This document shows, piece after piece, positions 1-9,360 of a stretch of 15,503 nucleotides of DNA. Within the stretch, counting starts at the first letter, position 1. Every line of letters starts with the position of its first letter. Under the pieces are notes generated by a model. It made no database searches and was not told where the DNA came from. It saw nothing but the letters and a program-made list of their open reading frames with translations. Source of the stretch: Acanthamoeba sp. SK_2022b (lineage: Eukaryota; Discosea; Longamoebia; Acanthamoebidae); NCBI GenBank assembly GCA_027943245.1, contig JANDJZ010000299.1, forward strand, positions 1 through 15,503. The letters run 5' to 3'. The position numbers were made by a program, and so were the translations under genes.

Positions 1-3000
1 TGAGAGGGAGCGAACACGCGCCGGATGAGTACGACGGAATCTCGAAAACTTGTCTCGCCCGCGCGGGCTAGTGAGAGCGTGCCTTGAATCGATTGATGGC
101 CTGGGTGATGAGCCGAACGAAGTCCTGATGTTCCTTCGTCATGTCGGTCGAACTGGAAACAGCGCCGCTGCCGCCGTTCAATATGGGGATGAAGACCTGC
201 GCGAGTCGATGTAGTGATTACCGAACCGGTGAGTTGGGTGGAAGGGGCCAGGTGGGGGCGCGATGGTGAACGGACCTGGCAGGCTAACGGCAGATACGGC
301 AAAACGTGCGTGCCTATCGACTCGACCATTCTATGCAAAAACGAGAGCACCTGCAACGGCGCGTCCGCCCACCGTCAGTCTCCGCAAGCTGCGCACTGCT
401 CTGAAGCGCGTGAACTGTGAGGGAAAACCTTGAGGCGCAGATCTGGGTACTGAGGAATGGCCGCCACGATCCGCAGAGAAACGTGGGAGGTGCGGGCCCA
501 CATGGCAAGGAGCTCTTCCATTCCCGATTGATTCTCGAGAGATCCAAAACCTGTATAAGCACGGCACGCGCACCTGCCTCGTCAATCGTTTGAAACTGGC
601 CGTGCTCGCGACGTGATGGAGCATGTTAGGGGTTGTGCACACCGCTGCTCAGGGCAGTGACGACCGCCACGATCTGTTGCAAAAAGTTGGCACACACGGG
701 CCTCTCGGGCGTGTCCTGCTTGTAGAGCTCCTTGCCCAGTATCCCCTCCACCTGCTCCAGAAATTTGCCCACCACGCTCTGCAGACCAGAGTCGCCCTTT
801 AGCCGGTCGCACGTCGATGGTCCCCGCGATTGTGGCCAGGGAATGGCGTCGTTAATAACGGTACCTTGAGAGTGTCCTGCTGCAGCTTCTTGTCCTTAGT
901 AGCCGCCAGCAGCAGCCCAATGCCGTTGAAAAAGAAGAGCTGACTATCGTAGGGCAACACGTTTTCAGCTTCCAGCTTCACCACGAGCTGATCCTGTTTA
1001 TGTCGTGTGGTGCGGCGCGCGGTGTTAGCTTGTGGGCCAAGCGTGCGACCGAGCAAACGTTTGAGCGCACCTGGGACGCGGCGAGTATCTGAGATAGATA
1101 GGGGAGAAGGAGGTTCTTCTGCGCTCGACAAAGTCGGAAGAACATGTAGGCGGCTCTGCTTCGCACAGTGACGTCGCTGCTACGCATGCCACTGCAGAGG
1201 GGCAACAAAAACGGAGGACGAGGTGGCTCGGGTTAGATTCGTTCATGTAAGATAAACGCAATAATTATAAGAATCAATATTTATTCTTACATCCAATGGG
1301 GAAAGCCGTACGTACCTGGTTCCAAAGAAGGCGCCCAGAAAAGCAGAGATGACGGTGGCGTCGTTGGGCAGGTATCGGGCGTAGTTGATGGCGGTCTCAA
1401 AGGCCGTGAGGACCACCGCCCGGTGCGGGTATCGCCACACGTCTGCAGCAGTGAAGCGGATCTCCGAGTCAGTTCACGCTACGATCATGATCGTGCGACA
1501 TGTACAAGTGGAGGCGAGACCTGAGGAGACAAGGGCCACCAGCATTTCAGAGAAGAAGCGAGAATCTACGCACGCACCGCGCATCCGGGAGGTCAGCGCA
1601 TACGCCGTATGCCGAGCAAGGGGGTGGTAGGCGATACAGTACCCACTTGAGTGGAGGCATCAGCGAGAAGGCCGAGGAGGAAGAGGGATACCTCGACGTC
1701 CGCAAAAGACATCGACGAGATGTTGGCGAAGCACGCCCGTATGAGAGAAGAGACGAACAAAACAGACATTTCCGGGCATAGCTTGACCACCTTTCGGAAC
1801 AGGTTGCTGAGCTCCTACGCATTGCAGCCATGGGGGGGGGGAAGAACGTCAAAGAGGCGACCAGTGGGGGCACAGTAGCGATTGGCGATGGCGGCACCTT
1901 GCGGTATTGAAGGAACTCCTGCTCGATCTGGTCCGGTTTGCTGAAGTCGTACGAGGAGTCGTATTTCATCTTGTTGGCCACGATGGTGAGGAGTTTGCGT
2001 AGGTGCTCCTTGTCCTCTTCGGCGAGCTCCTTGTCCTTTTGCACCTTTTCAACAAAGCACTTGGCCAAGGGCAACACCTCCTCCGAACTGCCGTAACCAC
2101 GAACGCGGTCAAGACGAATGCACGCGATGACGGAGAAGACGTGGGAAGGGAAGCGAGCACTAAGTGCACGTACACAAGGTCGTCTTCGGCGTTGAGGTAT
2201 TGCCACATCAGAGCCAACGCCGCATTGACCATCTGCTTGCTTTGTTCTGGACGTCGCAACACAATTGGCAACACAGGCAAGACGTCAGTTCGCGGTTGTG
2301 CGAGCACCGCAACGGTGAAATTGAAACAAAGCGGGAATGTACTTTCGACGTCTGGTCCAATCTTCTGCTGCGCCACCATGACTTGGATCTGTTCATGATG
2401 CAAATGCCCGCACGAACGAAGGTAGGATGTGAGAGGCCACACGGGCCGCAGCAAGCTCTTGATGTAAGAGGCGAGTACCGCAGTCCAGCCGTAGATAAGC
2501 TCGACGCCGATGGAGTTGGTCAACTTGGCCAGCTTGGCCTGAAAATCCTCGTCCTGCCAAGAGGTTAGAACAGCGAGGCACGGTGAGCACAACCCAACAA
2601 AGTGACATCTTAGCGGTACCTCGGTCTTGATAGAAGAGATCATCGGCAAGAGGTTGAGCTTGTGTAGCAGGTCCAGCTTGAGCATCGGATCCATGCCGCG
2701 CACGACGATCTGCACGTCACAGTCCGGTCACCGAGGAGGCCCAGTCCCAGGGGAGGCACAAAGATGATCGAGAGATGAAGTGTACCTCGTAAAGGCATTC
2801 ACAGACCTCCTCCCGAAGGTCCTCGACAGAGAGCAGCTCGTAGAAGAGGGGCAAAAAGCGGTTGTTCACGATCAGCGGGAGCTCAATCCAGGCTGAGGTT
2901 TTTTTTGTGAGGGAAGTAGTAGCGCGCATCGAAGTTATACGAGAATCTCGTGTCCATCGCGGAGGCTAGTGATTCGTAATGGTGTATGTGGACATACCGA

Positions 3001-3539
3001 GATAGGCGCGCAGGTTGTCCAGGCACGACTTGGCGATGGGAGCGCATGATGTGCGGAACGTTACGAGGATGGTATAGCACACTTCCACGTACGTGTTCAC
3101 GCAATTCGCTTTCATCGCCTCTTTCTGCGGCACGACCATAACCACCACCACATGGTACCATAAGGGGGGGGGGGAAGGTAAGGCCTGCACTGGAGCCATT
3201 CACTCGGAAGAGCTGCAAGGAGCGAACGCACAATATTAGACGCGTGGGCGATCTCGGCAGACGAGCGGACAGCATCAGAGTTGATGACGAGCTGGTCGAT
3301 TGATGCCATGATGCGCAGAAACATGTCCACCATCACCAGCCCCACCGGCGTTGCTGCATGCGCAAGCATGCTGGCGTCAGCACCTGGTTCATCGTACTTT
3401 TGGGAAATGAATATAGGAGTGGACGCACATCCGGTGGACTTGAGGAGCAGGAAGAGGTCCGAGAAAAAGGAAGGCCACTCCTCGGGATACTCCAACTTGA
3501 ACAGCACCACCAAGGCCTGCACAAATTTGTTCTTCACCG

Positions 3540-3585
<46 letters not shown>

Positions 3586-4072
3586 CGGTCGGTCAGCTGC
3601 CAACACATACAGCACCTTCACGCAACGTAAAAGTGGCTTGGCAAGAGACAAAGAGACAAAGCGGTACAGCTGTCCTCCTGGGGATGCGAGGGCAGATGGT
3701 CCTTGAGCCACGCGAACATGCCCTGCCGTAGGGCAGCTCTACTCTCCGCGGACAGCTCCCCGTGTCTGGCGGCAAGTGAATATTACTATTTGTGCAGTTA
3801 AAATCTCCCCGGAGGAGACAGCATGGATTTGAGGAGATGGAAACACACGAGAGAGGGACGCACTTGTGGTTGAGGAGATCGACGAGGGTGAGGAAGCAGA
3901 AAAATCGAACCTGCATCGGGCAATCCGAAAAGGCCTTCTGGAGGCACAGCTGCCAGGCATCACCTGATGCCTTGAACTGGGCCAGGAGTGCCTGCGCGCC
4001 CTGCAGCGTATGCGTCGGTACCTGAGTTGGGTTGAGGCTCACCAGCACCGCTCGCTCAAAATCATCACCCAT
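1..4072 (-). CDS. XPOT: Exportin-T (tRNA export karyopherin), multi-exon, C-terminus off the left edge
   Basis: Exportin-T carries mature tRNA from nucleus to cytoplasm with Ran-GTP. Assembled exons, transcription order: 4072-3864, 3765-3668, 3539-3429, 3383-3232 (or from 3353), 3124-2998, 2892-2786, 2709-2620, 2553-2443, 2232-2174, 2087-1898, 1814-1643, 1565-1506, 1442-1316, 1191-1071, 993-865, 778-641, 595-429, 350-276, 196-83, then ~53 to beyond 1. All but the last two problem points join in phase with GT-AG ends. Family landmarks seen: MGDDFERAVL at the start (plant-like), EYPEEWPSFFSDL (Ran-binding N-terminal HEAT region), LIVNNRF, LREEVCECLYEV, VRGMDP, VRSRAAYMFFRL, FLHRMVESIGTHVLPYLP. 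The start ATG at 4070-4072 matches the family N-terminus. Exon 17 has a frame mismatch near 530-560 (38-base mini-intron or an indel), and the exon 19/20 junction (54-82) is unresolved. I infer an intact gene; the family call is secure. Confidence 0.92.
3541..3576. repeat. (TG)18 microsatellite in exportin-T intron 2
   Basis: Eighteen perfect TG units followed by a short CG run. On the coding (minus) strand this is a CA tract that ends directly in the 3' splice site AG at 3541-3540, so the microsatellite takes the place of the usual pyrimidine tract. Confidence 0.97.
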
Positions 4073-4237
4073 CTCTCCCAGCGCCCAGTTCACGAAACTT
4101 ATCGTTTTTTCCCTCTCTTTTCCCTTCTTGTGCTTTCTTCTTCTCCTTTTTTTCGTTTCTTAAAAGTGCACTCATGATAACAAGAAGAATGGGAATGCAT
4201 AGAGTAGGTATTCCAGAAAAGGGTCAACAAAACTACA

Positions 4238-4372
4238 TTTAAGTGTGGTGGTGTAGTGGTGTAATGTTGTGGTTGTGCTATTGGTGGTGGGGTGGTTATG
4301 TTGTTGTGGTGGAGTGGTTCTGGTGGTTGTGTTAGGTGGTGTTGATGGTGTGATGATGGTGTAAGGGTGGAG
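4238..4372. repeat. G/T-rich low-complexity tract
   Basis: About 135 bases of irregular GTGGT/TGTTGTGG runs lie upstream of the exportin-T start. On the minus strand they give a Thr/Pro/His-rich open frame that has no recognisable protein character. I treat the tract as simple sequence. Confidence 0.8.
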
Positions 4373-4390
4373 ATGATTCATAATAATATG

Positions 4391-4558
4391 GAGCAGAGTG
4401 TTCTGAAAAAGTAACAAGAACTCTTTTTACTGTTAAATACACTATGAAAAACAATGCAAGCACACAAATGACAGGAACAGAGTGTTTGGAAAAAAGTAAC
4501 AATGTACACTTTTTCTACATAAACTGTATAAAAACACATGGATATATGTACAAGGTTA
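4391..4558. repeat. Imperfect tandem duplication, period ~84 bases
   Basis: Two adjacent segments, beginning at 4391 (GAGCAGAGTGTT) and 4475 (GAACAGAGTGTT), align over some 65 bases, sharing AAAAAGTAACAA, a CTTTTT run and an ACTATGAAAAACA-like end. The copies have clearly diverged. No gene is visible here; the stretch separates exportin-T from the coding remnants to the right. Confidence 0.7.
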
Positions 4559-4596
4559 AAAAAAGAGCAAGTACCAAGCTAGCATGAGAAGACAGG

Positions 4597-4872
4597 GCCA
4601 GAAGATGTCTATGCTGAGAAGAAGCGGTTGTAGAATCAGCCTGTGTTGCCACCTCCTCAGCTTCTGCAGCAGCAGTGGAGAAGGCTTCCTCTGCTGCTAT
4701 CTTGGATTTGCTGCTCTCCTTGGCCTCAGCGTGTATGAGCTGCTTCATATGCTTCTTGCAGGGATGGCCCTGGTAGCACTCAGCCACAGACTCTGTTTGC
4801 ATGACTGTGAAGTTGCTGCTTTTGTTGGCAAGGATGTTGTGGCCAAGGCAAATGTCCTGGTAGAGGGACCCA
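4597..4872 (-). pseudogene. Unidentified minus-strand coding remnant (Ala/Glu/Ser-rich)
   Basis: The minus strand is open for ~90 codons with protein-like composition: a Cys/His-containing part (CYQGHPCKKHMKQL) followed by an Ala/Glu-rich, probably helical stretch. A likely 3' splice site (CTCTACCAG) precedes it near 4861. The same frame carries a TAA just upstream of that point, and more protein-like sequence lies beyond it. The opposite strand is also open here but reads Leu/Cys-rich, as an antisense shadow would. I recognise no family. It could be one exon of a decayed mobile-element gene; strand and extent are uncertain. Confidence 0.28.
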
Positions 4873-5108
4873 AGTTAAGGTGTTGTTTGGTGATCAAACA
4901 GAGCTGATATCATCTTGTGGGGGCATCCCCAATGTTCCTGCAGGACCTGCTCCTGCAATTGATTCCACTGACAACAGCCACAATGTCAGCTGTTATCCAT
5001 GTGATCATCCATGTGTACTCAGAGCTTTGGCATATGCATTACTTAACCATAACCCACTTACACTAATGCATACTTTCTTTTGACTGCAGGAAAAAGTTCA
5101 ACCAATCA
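4873..5108. other. Stretch with no assignable gene
   Basis: Short plus-strand open pieces occur, and there is a plausible plus-strand 3' splice site at 5071-5089 (pyrimidine tract, then ACTGCAG). No frame is clearly coding. It may hold decayed 5' exons of the SNF2-like gene to the right. Confidence 0.4.
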
Positions 5109-5717
5109 ATGCTGTCATGGGAGGCCCTCTTGCATTTGCTGACAGTCAAGGCACAAGCACTTCAGTACAAGTGCTGGACTGACATTAGCATCAACATGCT
5201 TCTCCAGCTGGGCTTGCAGGACTACAGCTCACAACATGCCTCCAGAAGGCCCAAGAAAAAAGTGCCAGACCTGCAAAGGTTCCCTATCCCCAATGGGATG
5301 AGGTTGTCAAGGCGAGAGCAGCTGCTACTTCTGCTACTCTTGCCTACCAAAAGATGTCCAGGCTCAACTGAAGAAGAAACTGCACACTCCCCCCACTGCA
5401 TCACCACGCTCATCTTCAACTCCATCATGCAGCCCAACCACTGCCAGAAATCCTGCCTCTTCCACCAAGCCCACTCTCAAGCACTTCTATATCCTCCTCC
5501 ACACAGCACCACAGCACCTGCTCTCAGCAAAAAAAAAAGCACTGGAGCTCTCCTTGTAATACAAGCAGCAACACAGTTGTCCTTCACCAGCACACCTCCA
5601 AATCCTCCCATCAACTTTGACAACAATGACACAAGTGATGATGACAACTCCATTGACATGCTAGGTGCTCTTCAGTCATACCTTTCACTGAACATCATAA
5701 CACCCCCCCACAGATAG
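5109..5717 (+). pseudogene. Open frame upstream of the SNF2-like fragment, function unknown
   Basis: One plus-strand frame is open for 202 codons. Its last third (NNDTSDDDNSIDMLGALQSY) reads like an acidic linker leading to a helicase core. Its middle is less convincing: between 5221 and 5400 two other frames look equally or more protein-like, one of them with KVPYPQWDEVVKARAAATSA. A run of nine A at 5529-5537 is a likely place for a frame change. I infer that this is the decayed N-terminal part of the SNF2-like gene that follows. The exact reading frame cannot be fixed from sequence alone. Confidence 0.33.
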
Positions 5718-5743
5718 TCTGTCCAGTTTTTGGGCCAACTGCT

Positions 5744-6075
5744 CCTTTACCAAAGCACTGGACTGGCATTCTTGCACTTGCAAGGAGCTGCCCAGATATG
5801 GTGGCAGTTTCTTGTTTGATGACACGGGGTTGGGTAAGACAGGTATGACTTTTCCTCCTCCCTCCCTTCATGTCCCTCCCCCTATCATCAGCTCCTGAAA
5901 GCCAGCTGATATGCAATTTTGTTATCAAGTCATGGTGCTGGCCACCCTTGCAGAGTGCCTGCACTGGCCCACTTTGGTTGTTGCTCCAGGCATGATGGTT
6001 GCTCCATACACAGCGATGCAAGAATGGCAGCAGGCACCAAATCTGGGCCCTGAGCAAGTACTTTACCACTTTTGA
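5744..6075 (+). pseudogene. SNF2-family ATPase fragment (motifs I and Ia), broken
   Basis: SNF2-family proteins are DNA-dependent ATPases that remodel chromatin or DNA-protein complexes. Visible pieces: PLPKHWTGILALA (Q-motif/lead-in region), then a one-base frame change near 5780, then RYGGSFLFDDTGLGKT, whose GLGKT is the Walker A lysine motif. The exon ends at 5842. A GT-AG intron (5843-5929) joins in phase to VMVLATLAE and PTLVVAP (motif Ia), followed by QEWQQ. The frame stops at TGA 6073-6075 after VLYHF, and sequence after that decays into the repeat array. No DEAH box or C-terminal helicase lobe is present. The family call rests on the order and spacing of the two motifs, and I regard the copy as nonfunctional. 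It may be cargo or debris of a larger mobile element. Confidence 0.72.
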
Positions 6076-6234
6076 CAGCCTCACCAAGCATCCTGGCGTC
6101 AAAGAGTAGGGCTCCCAACATATGTCCACATTGGTTTACCATGCAGGCACATCTGCAAGCTTAACAATGATGCTCTGAGTGGCAAGTTTTTTTATTTTTG
6201 TTGCTGCTGTGTGCTGACACAACTTGAAATGCAG

Positions 6235-7360
6235 TGACCACCCCAGTGGAGTGGTCATTTCGTAAGTGGTTTTTTTTTGCTTTGCTGCTGTCTGACAACA
6301 CAACTTGAAATGCTGTGCCCACCCCAGGGGATTGGTCATTTTGTCATTTTTTTTTACTGTTAATTATGTGACCACCCCAGTAGTGGAGTGATCATCATCA
6401 TCACCAGGATTGTTTGCTGCCCCAAACATGCAACACCCCTATTGTGGAGTGGTCATTTCATCATCTGTTTTTTTTTTAATGTTGGACACCAAAACTGGTG
6501 AGTAGAAGTGGTGGAGTGGTTAATCCCCACTGGCACCAACACAACTAGACATGATGTGACAAACGCCAGTGGAGTATGGTCATATGGTAATCATCATCAT
6601 CATCATCATCTTTTTGTAGATGGCCAGCTGTGACCATCCCAGTGGAGTGGTAATTTCAGCAGTGTTTTTTTTTTGTTGCTGCTGTCAGTCAACACAACTT
6701 GAAATGCTGTGACCACCCCAGTGGAGTGGTCATTTCGGCAGTGTTTTTTTTTGTTGCTGCAAACACAACTTGAAATGCTGCAACCACCCCAGGGGAGTGG
6801 TCATTTCACTATTGGTTTTTTTTTTGCTTTGCTGCTGTCTGACAACACAACTTGAAATGCTGTGACCACCCCAGTGGAGTGGTCATTTTGGCAGTGGTTT
6901 TTTTGTCGCTGCTGTCTGCCAACACAACTCAAAATGCTGCCACCCCAGTGGAGTGGTCATTTCAGCAGTGGTTATTTTTGTTGCTGCTGTCAGCCAACAC
7001 AACTTGCATGACCACCCCAGTGGAGTGGTCATTTCATTATTGGGTTTTTTTGTGTTGCTGCTGCTGTCCAACAACACAACTCAAAATGCTTTGACCACCC
7101 AGTGGTGTGGTCATTTTGGCAGTGGTTTTTTGTTGTTGTTGTTGTTGTTGTGGTCATTTCATTATTGGGTTTTCTGTTTGTTGCTGCTGTTTGCCAACAC
7201 AACACAACTTGACTCAAGTTAACCCTAAGAAATGATGTGACCACCCCACCAGGTAGTGGAGTGTGATCATTGTTTCCTCATTGTTTTTCTTGGTATTCCT
7301 TTGTTGGCCAGCTAACACACCAAAACTTGAAATGAAATGACCACCCCAGTGGAGTGGTCA
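6235..7360. repeat. Array of 23-base near-palindromes, forward-oriented copies
   Basis: About 14-15 units, spaced mostly 60-85 bases, each carry TGACCAC + CCCAGTGGA + GTGGTCA, which folds to a stem with one C-A mismatch and a 3-base loop. Good copies lie at 6235-6257, 6710-6732, 6863-6885, 7009-7031 and 7338-7360; diverged ones are at 6315, 6369, 6429, 6556, 6631, 6780, 6938, 7092 and 7237. Between palindromes is a poly-T run, TTGCTGCTGTC, and CAACACAACTTGAAATG. There is no believable gene: the open frames seen here are translations of the repeat. Confidence 0.93.
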
Positions 7361-7655
7361 TTTTTGGTATACATGTTGTGGTGGATCCAACAGCCAGCTC
7401 AACTATGTTGCAATAACCAGTCGTTGGGGTTGAGCTCACTGTCCGCACACCCCCAAGCAAACAAGGTTTTAACCCATCCCAACCAATACCAACGCTCATG
7501 CATGCTCAGGCACAGGCGTCTCCAATCAAAACAGCTCCTTCTGCATGTGGCACAGCAAAACACAATTTCAGCCAGTGGCATTGTAGGTGCCTGATGTTGT
7601 CCTGATTAATAATTTGTAATCCCAAGAAAATCCCAAGACACAGACTCCAGCAATT
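7361..7655. other. Spacer between the two halves of the palindrome array
   Basis: About 295 bases without a recognisable palindrome copy and without a supported gene. Short open frames on both strands have no protein character. Confidence 0.6.
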
Positions 7656-8054
7656 GCTCCACTCAGGTGGTTACAGTGTTTGTGGCTGGGTGGCTGAAAA
7701 ACAGATGACTGAAGTACCACTCTACTGGGGTGGTGACAATAGTGGGGACTGGCTGGCCCAAAAACCAGCAATGATGAGATGACCACTCCACTGGGGTGGT
7801 CAAATGATGGTGGGATGGCTTTCCACCAAAAAGTGTGACACAACACTATGAAGTTGACCTGCTGTGGGTGCTATAGTCCTGGCTTGCTGGCTGGCTGGCA
7901 AAAAAATGCATGCATGAACACTCCACATGGGTGGTCACAGTATTTGGAGCTGGCTGGCCACAACTGGTGATGAAATGACCACTCCACTGGGGTGGTCATC
8001 TTATTTTGGAGGGTTGGCATCAATGATGACATGACCACTCTGCTGGAGTGGTCA
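7656..8054. repeat. Same palindrome family, inverted copies
   Basis: Six further units carry the reverse complement of the centre, TGACCAC + TCCACTGGG + GTGGTCA. Perfect or near-perfect copies are at 7780-7802, 7976-7998 and 8032-8054, and weaker ones near 7656, 7711 and 7917. The spacer differs from the left half: it has CTGGCTGGCCA and AATGATGAGA rather than poly-T. The hairpin is kept while its surroundings are not. Confidence 0.88.
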
Positions 8055-8236
8055 AATTGTTTGCAGTTTACTGGCCATAAACAACTTCTAACATGCCACC
8101 AGGATGGCTGGTGGACAAAAAACCAATGGATTGTCCAATCTGTTGAAGTTTGCAGGTGTATAAACTTTAATAGCCAATTGCATCAGAGTTCCTTTTCCTT
8201 TTCACACTGCGAGTGTAGAATGTGGGTGAGCAGGTC

Positions 8237-8617
8237 TCAGAAGTTTGCATCATCATTGTCATCATTGTCTTCCCCATGCCTGGCATGGTGGAGCTGGCTC
8301 TTGCTGCTGCTGCTGCTGCTCTTAGAGTCATGATGATGTTGCTTTCTTGGGATTAGAGCCCCTCTGATCTGCTCCCACCACTCATCATCATCTAAGGTCA
8401 ATTGAACAGGGCAATGGGGCAGTTGCTTGCAGCATATCTGCTTGCTTGGATCAATGGAGCCAGCTGTCAGTGCAGACAACCCAGCAAAGTCTTCTGCATC
8501 CTGCTCCTCCCCACTGCTGGCATCATCCCCACAGAGGTGATAGTGGTTCACACTGTGGAGTGTGGATGCACAATCCTCCAACCCAACATGCCTGTGCAAT
8601 GCATCCTCCACATACAT
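8237..8617 (-). CDS. Hypothetical protein, C-terminal exon (acidic, poly-Ser)
   Basis: A minus-strand frame open from near 8617 to a TGA at 8237-8239 encodes ~126 residues: a part with Cys, His and acidic residues (VNHYHLCGDDASSGEEQDAEDF), then ICCKQLPHCPV, LDDDEWWEQIRGALIPRK, a serine run and an acidic end EDNDDNDDANF. Composition and sustained openness suggest real coding sequence, and it reads as the last exon of a gene. The frame continues through the 8621-8711 minisatellite, but there it gives only His/Thr/Pro repeats, so that part is probably intron. I recognise no family. The next upstream exon is probably the 8757-9000 piece. Confidence 0.4.
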   Translation of the reverse strand: MYVEDALHRHVGLEDCASTLHSVNHYHLCGDDASSGEEQDAEDFAGLSALTAGSIDPSKQICCKQLPHCPVQLTLDDDEWWEQIRGALIPRKQHHHDSKSSSSSSKSQLHHARHGEDNDDNDDANF

Positions 8618-8620
8618 GAG

Positions 8621-8711
8621 TGTGTGTGGTGTGTGGTGTGTGGTGTGTGGTGTGTGGTGTGTGGTGTGTGGTGTGTGGTGTGTGGTGTGTGGTGTGTGGT
8701 GTGTGTGTGGT
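8621..8711. repeat. 7-base minisatellite (GTGTGGT)n
   Basis: Roughly 12 nearly perfect copies of GTGTGGT. It lies between two minus-strand coding pieces and is probably intronic. Confidence 0.95.
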
Positions 8712-8756
8712 GCTGTTAGCATGATTATTAAAAAAAACTGTGTGGATGCATACCTC

Positions 8757-9000
8757 TTAGCATGCATTGTCCATATCTTTGGCTTGCTTCAAGTGAAACC
8801 ACTTGGTTACAGCTGGAATTGCTTTAACAATATCAGCACACTTCAGTCCAGTCCTGAAGCTCAGCTGGCGATGTGTGCCAGCATCAGCATCATCGTTCTC
8901 ATCATTGTCATCAGGATCTGCATCATCGTCATCATTGTCTGTGTCATCTTTCTGCTCCAACTGGTGCTTGGCTTTCTCCTTGCCTGTGGTTTGGCACAGG
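8757..9000 (-). CDS. Hypothetical acidic coding piece, likely upstream exon of 8237-8617
   Basis: The minus strand encodes a basic patch (GKEKAKHQLEQK), a long Asp-rich run, and then a more structured stretch (LSFRTGLKCADIVKAIP, TKWFHLKQAKDMDNA). A GTATGC donor-like site follows at about 8750, but the frame meets a TAA immediately before it, so either the donor is elsewhere or the gene is broken. The family is unknown. Together with the downstream piece it would give a protein with two acidic tracts. Confidence 0.32.
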
Positions 9001-9034
9001 TGTCAGGGCTGCAACATGTATATGTGTAGGGCAT

Positions 9035-9100
9035 GGCCTCATGACACAATTGGTACCATTGTTCCTTTTGCTACCATGGACCCATGTTCAAATCTGCTCC
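9035..9100 (+). other. tRNA-like Pol III A-box/B-box pair (possible SINE head or tRNA relic)
   Basis: TGACACAATTGG at 9042-9053 matches the A-box consensus TRGCNNARYNGG at 11 of 12 places. TGTTCAAATCT at 9085-9095 matches the B-box GGTTCGANTCC at 8 of 11, 31 bases after the A-box. The stems of a tRNA cloverleaf do not pair convincingly, so this is not a working tRNA gene. A degenerate tRNA or tRNA-derived short element is the likeliest reading. Confidence 0.3.
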
Positions 9101-9360
9101 TCCTCAGCAAAGTACTGGCCATGGATCTTGTTTTGAGCTGATTTAAGCCAATTTGTTTGATTTTGATAGTTGTGAATGTGACTAGATCTTACCTGACAGT
9201 TGCATGTTGAAAAGCATAATTTTCCAGATTTTTCTCGAAACGCACAAGGCCACAAAGTGATAATTGTTCTAAGACTTAGATGACCAGCCCTAATAAGACT
9301 TGAGAGATGGATGATAGGAAGAAGAAGAAGAAAAAACAATGGAGTTGTAGGTCTATATTA

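Noticed and set aside
2340..2388. Extra exportin-T exon (IQVMVAQQKIGPDVES)
   Set aside because: Good splice-like ends, but homologues have no matching residues here and the exon 8 to exon 9 join (2443 to 2232) aligns without it. A retained alternative cannot be excluded.
3383..3710. Minus-strand frame with a HTHTHT run as protein
   Set aside because: It reads through the CA microsatellite intron of exportin-T; the real exons lie on either side.
5263..5345. Cys-rich zinc-finger-like reading (CQTCKG ... CYFCYSC)
   Set aside because: It contains an in-frame TGA (5299-5301), and two other frames over the same bases look equally protein-like, so I cannot support a finger.
7216..7228. Single CCCTAA unit as an interstitial telomere remnant
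   Set aside because: One unit within the palindrome array is expected by chance.
6235..8054. CRISPR-like array
   Set aside because: Repeats are regular, but spacers are themselves related, the copies switch orientation, and the sequence is clearly eukaryotic; no cas genes are present.
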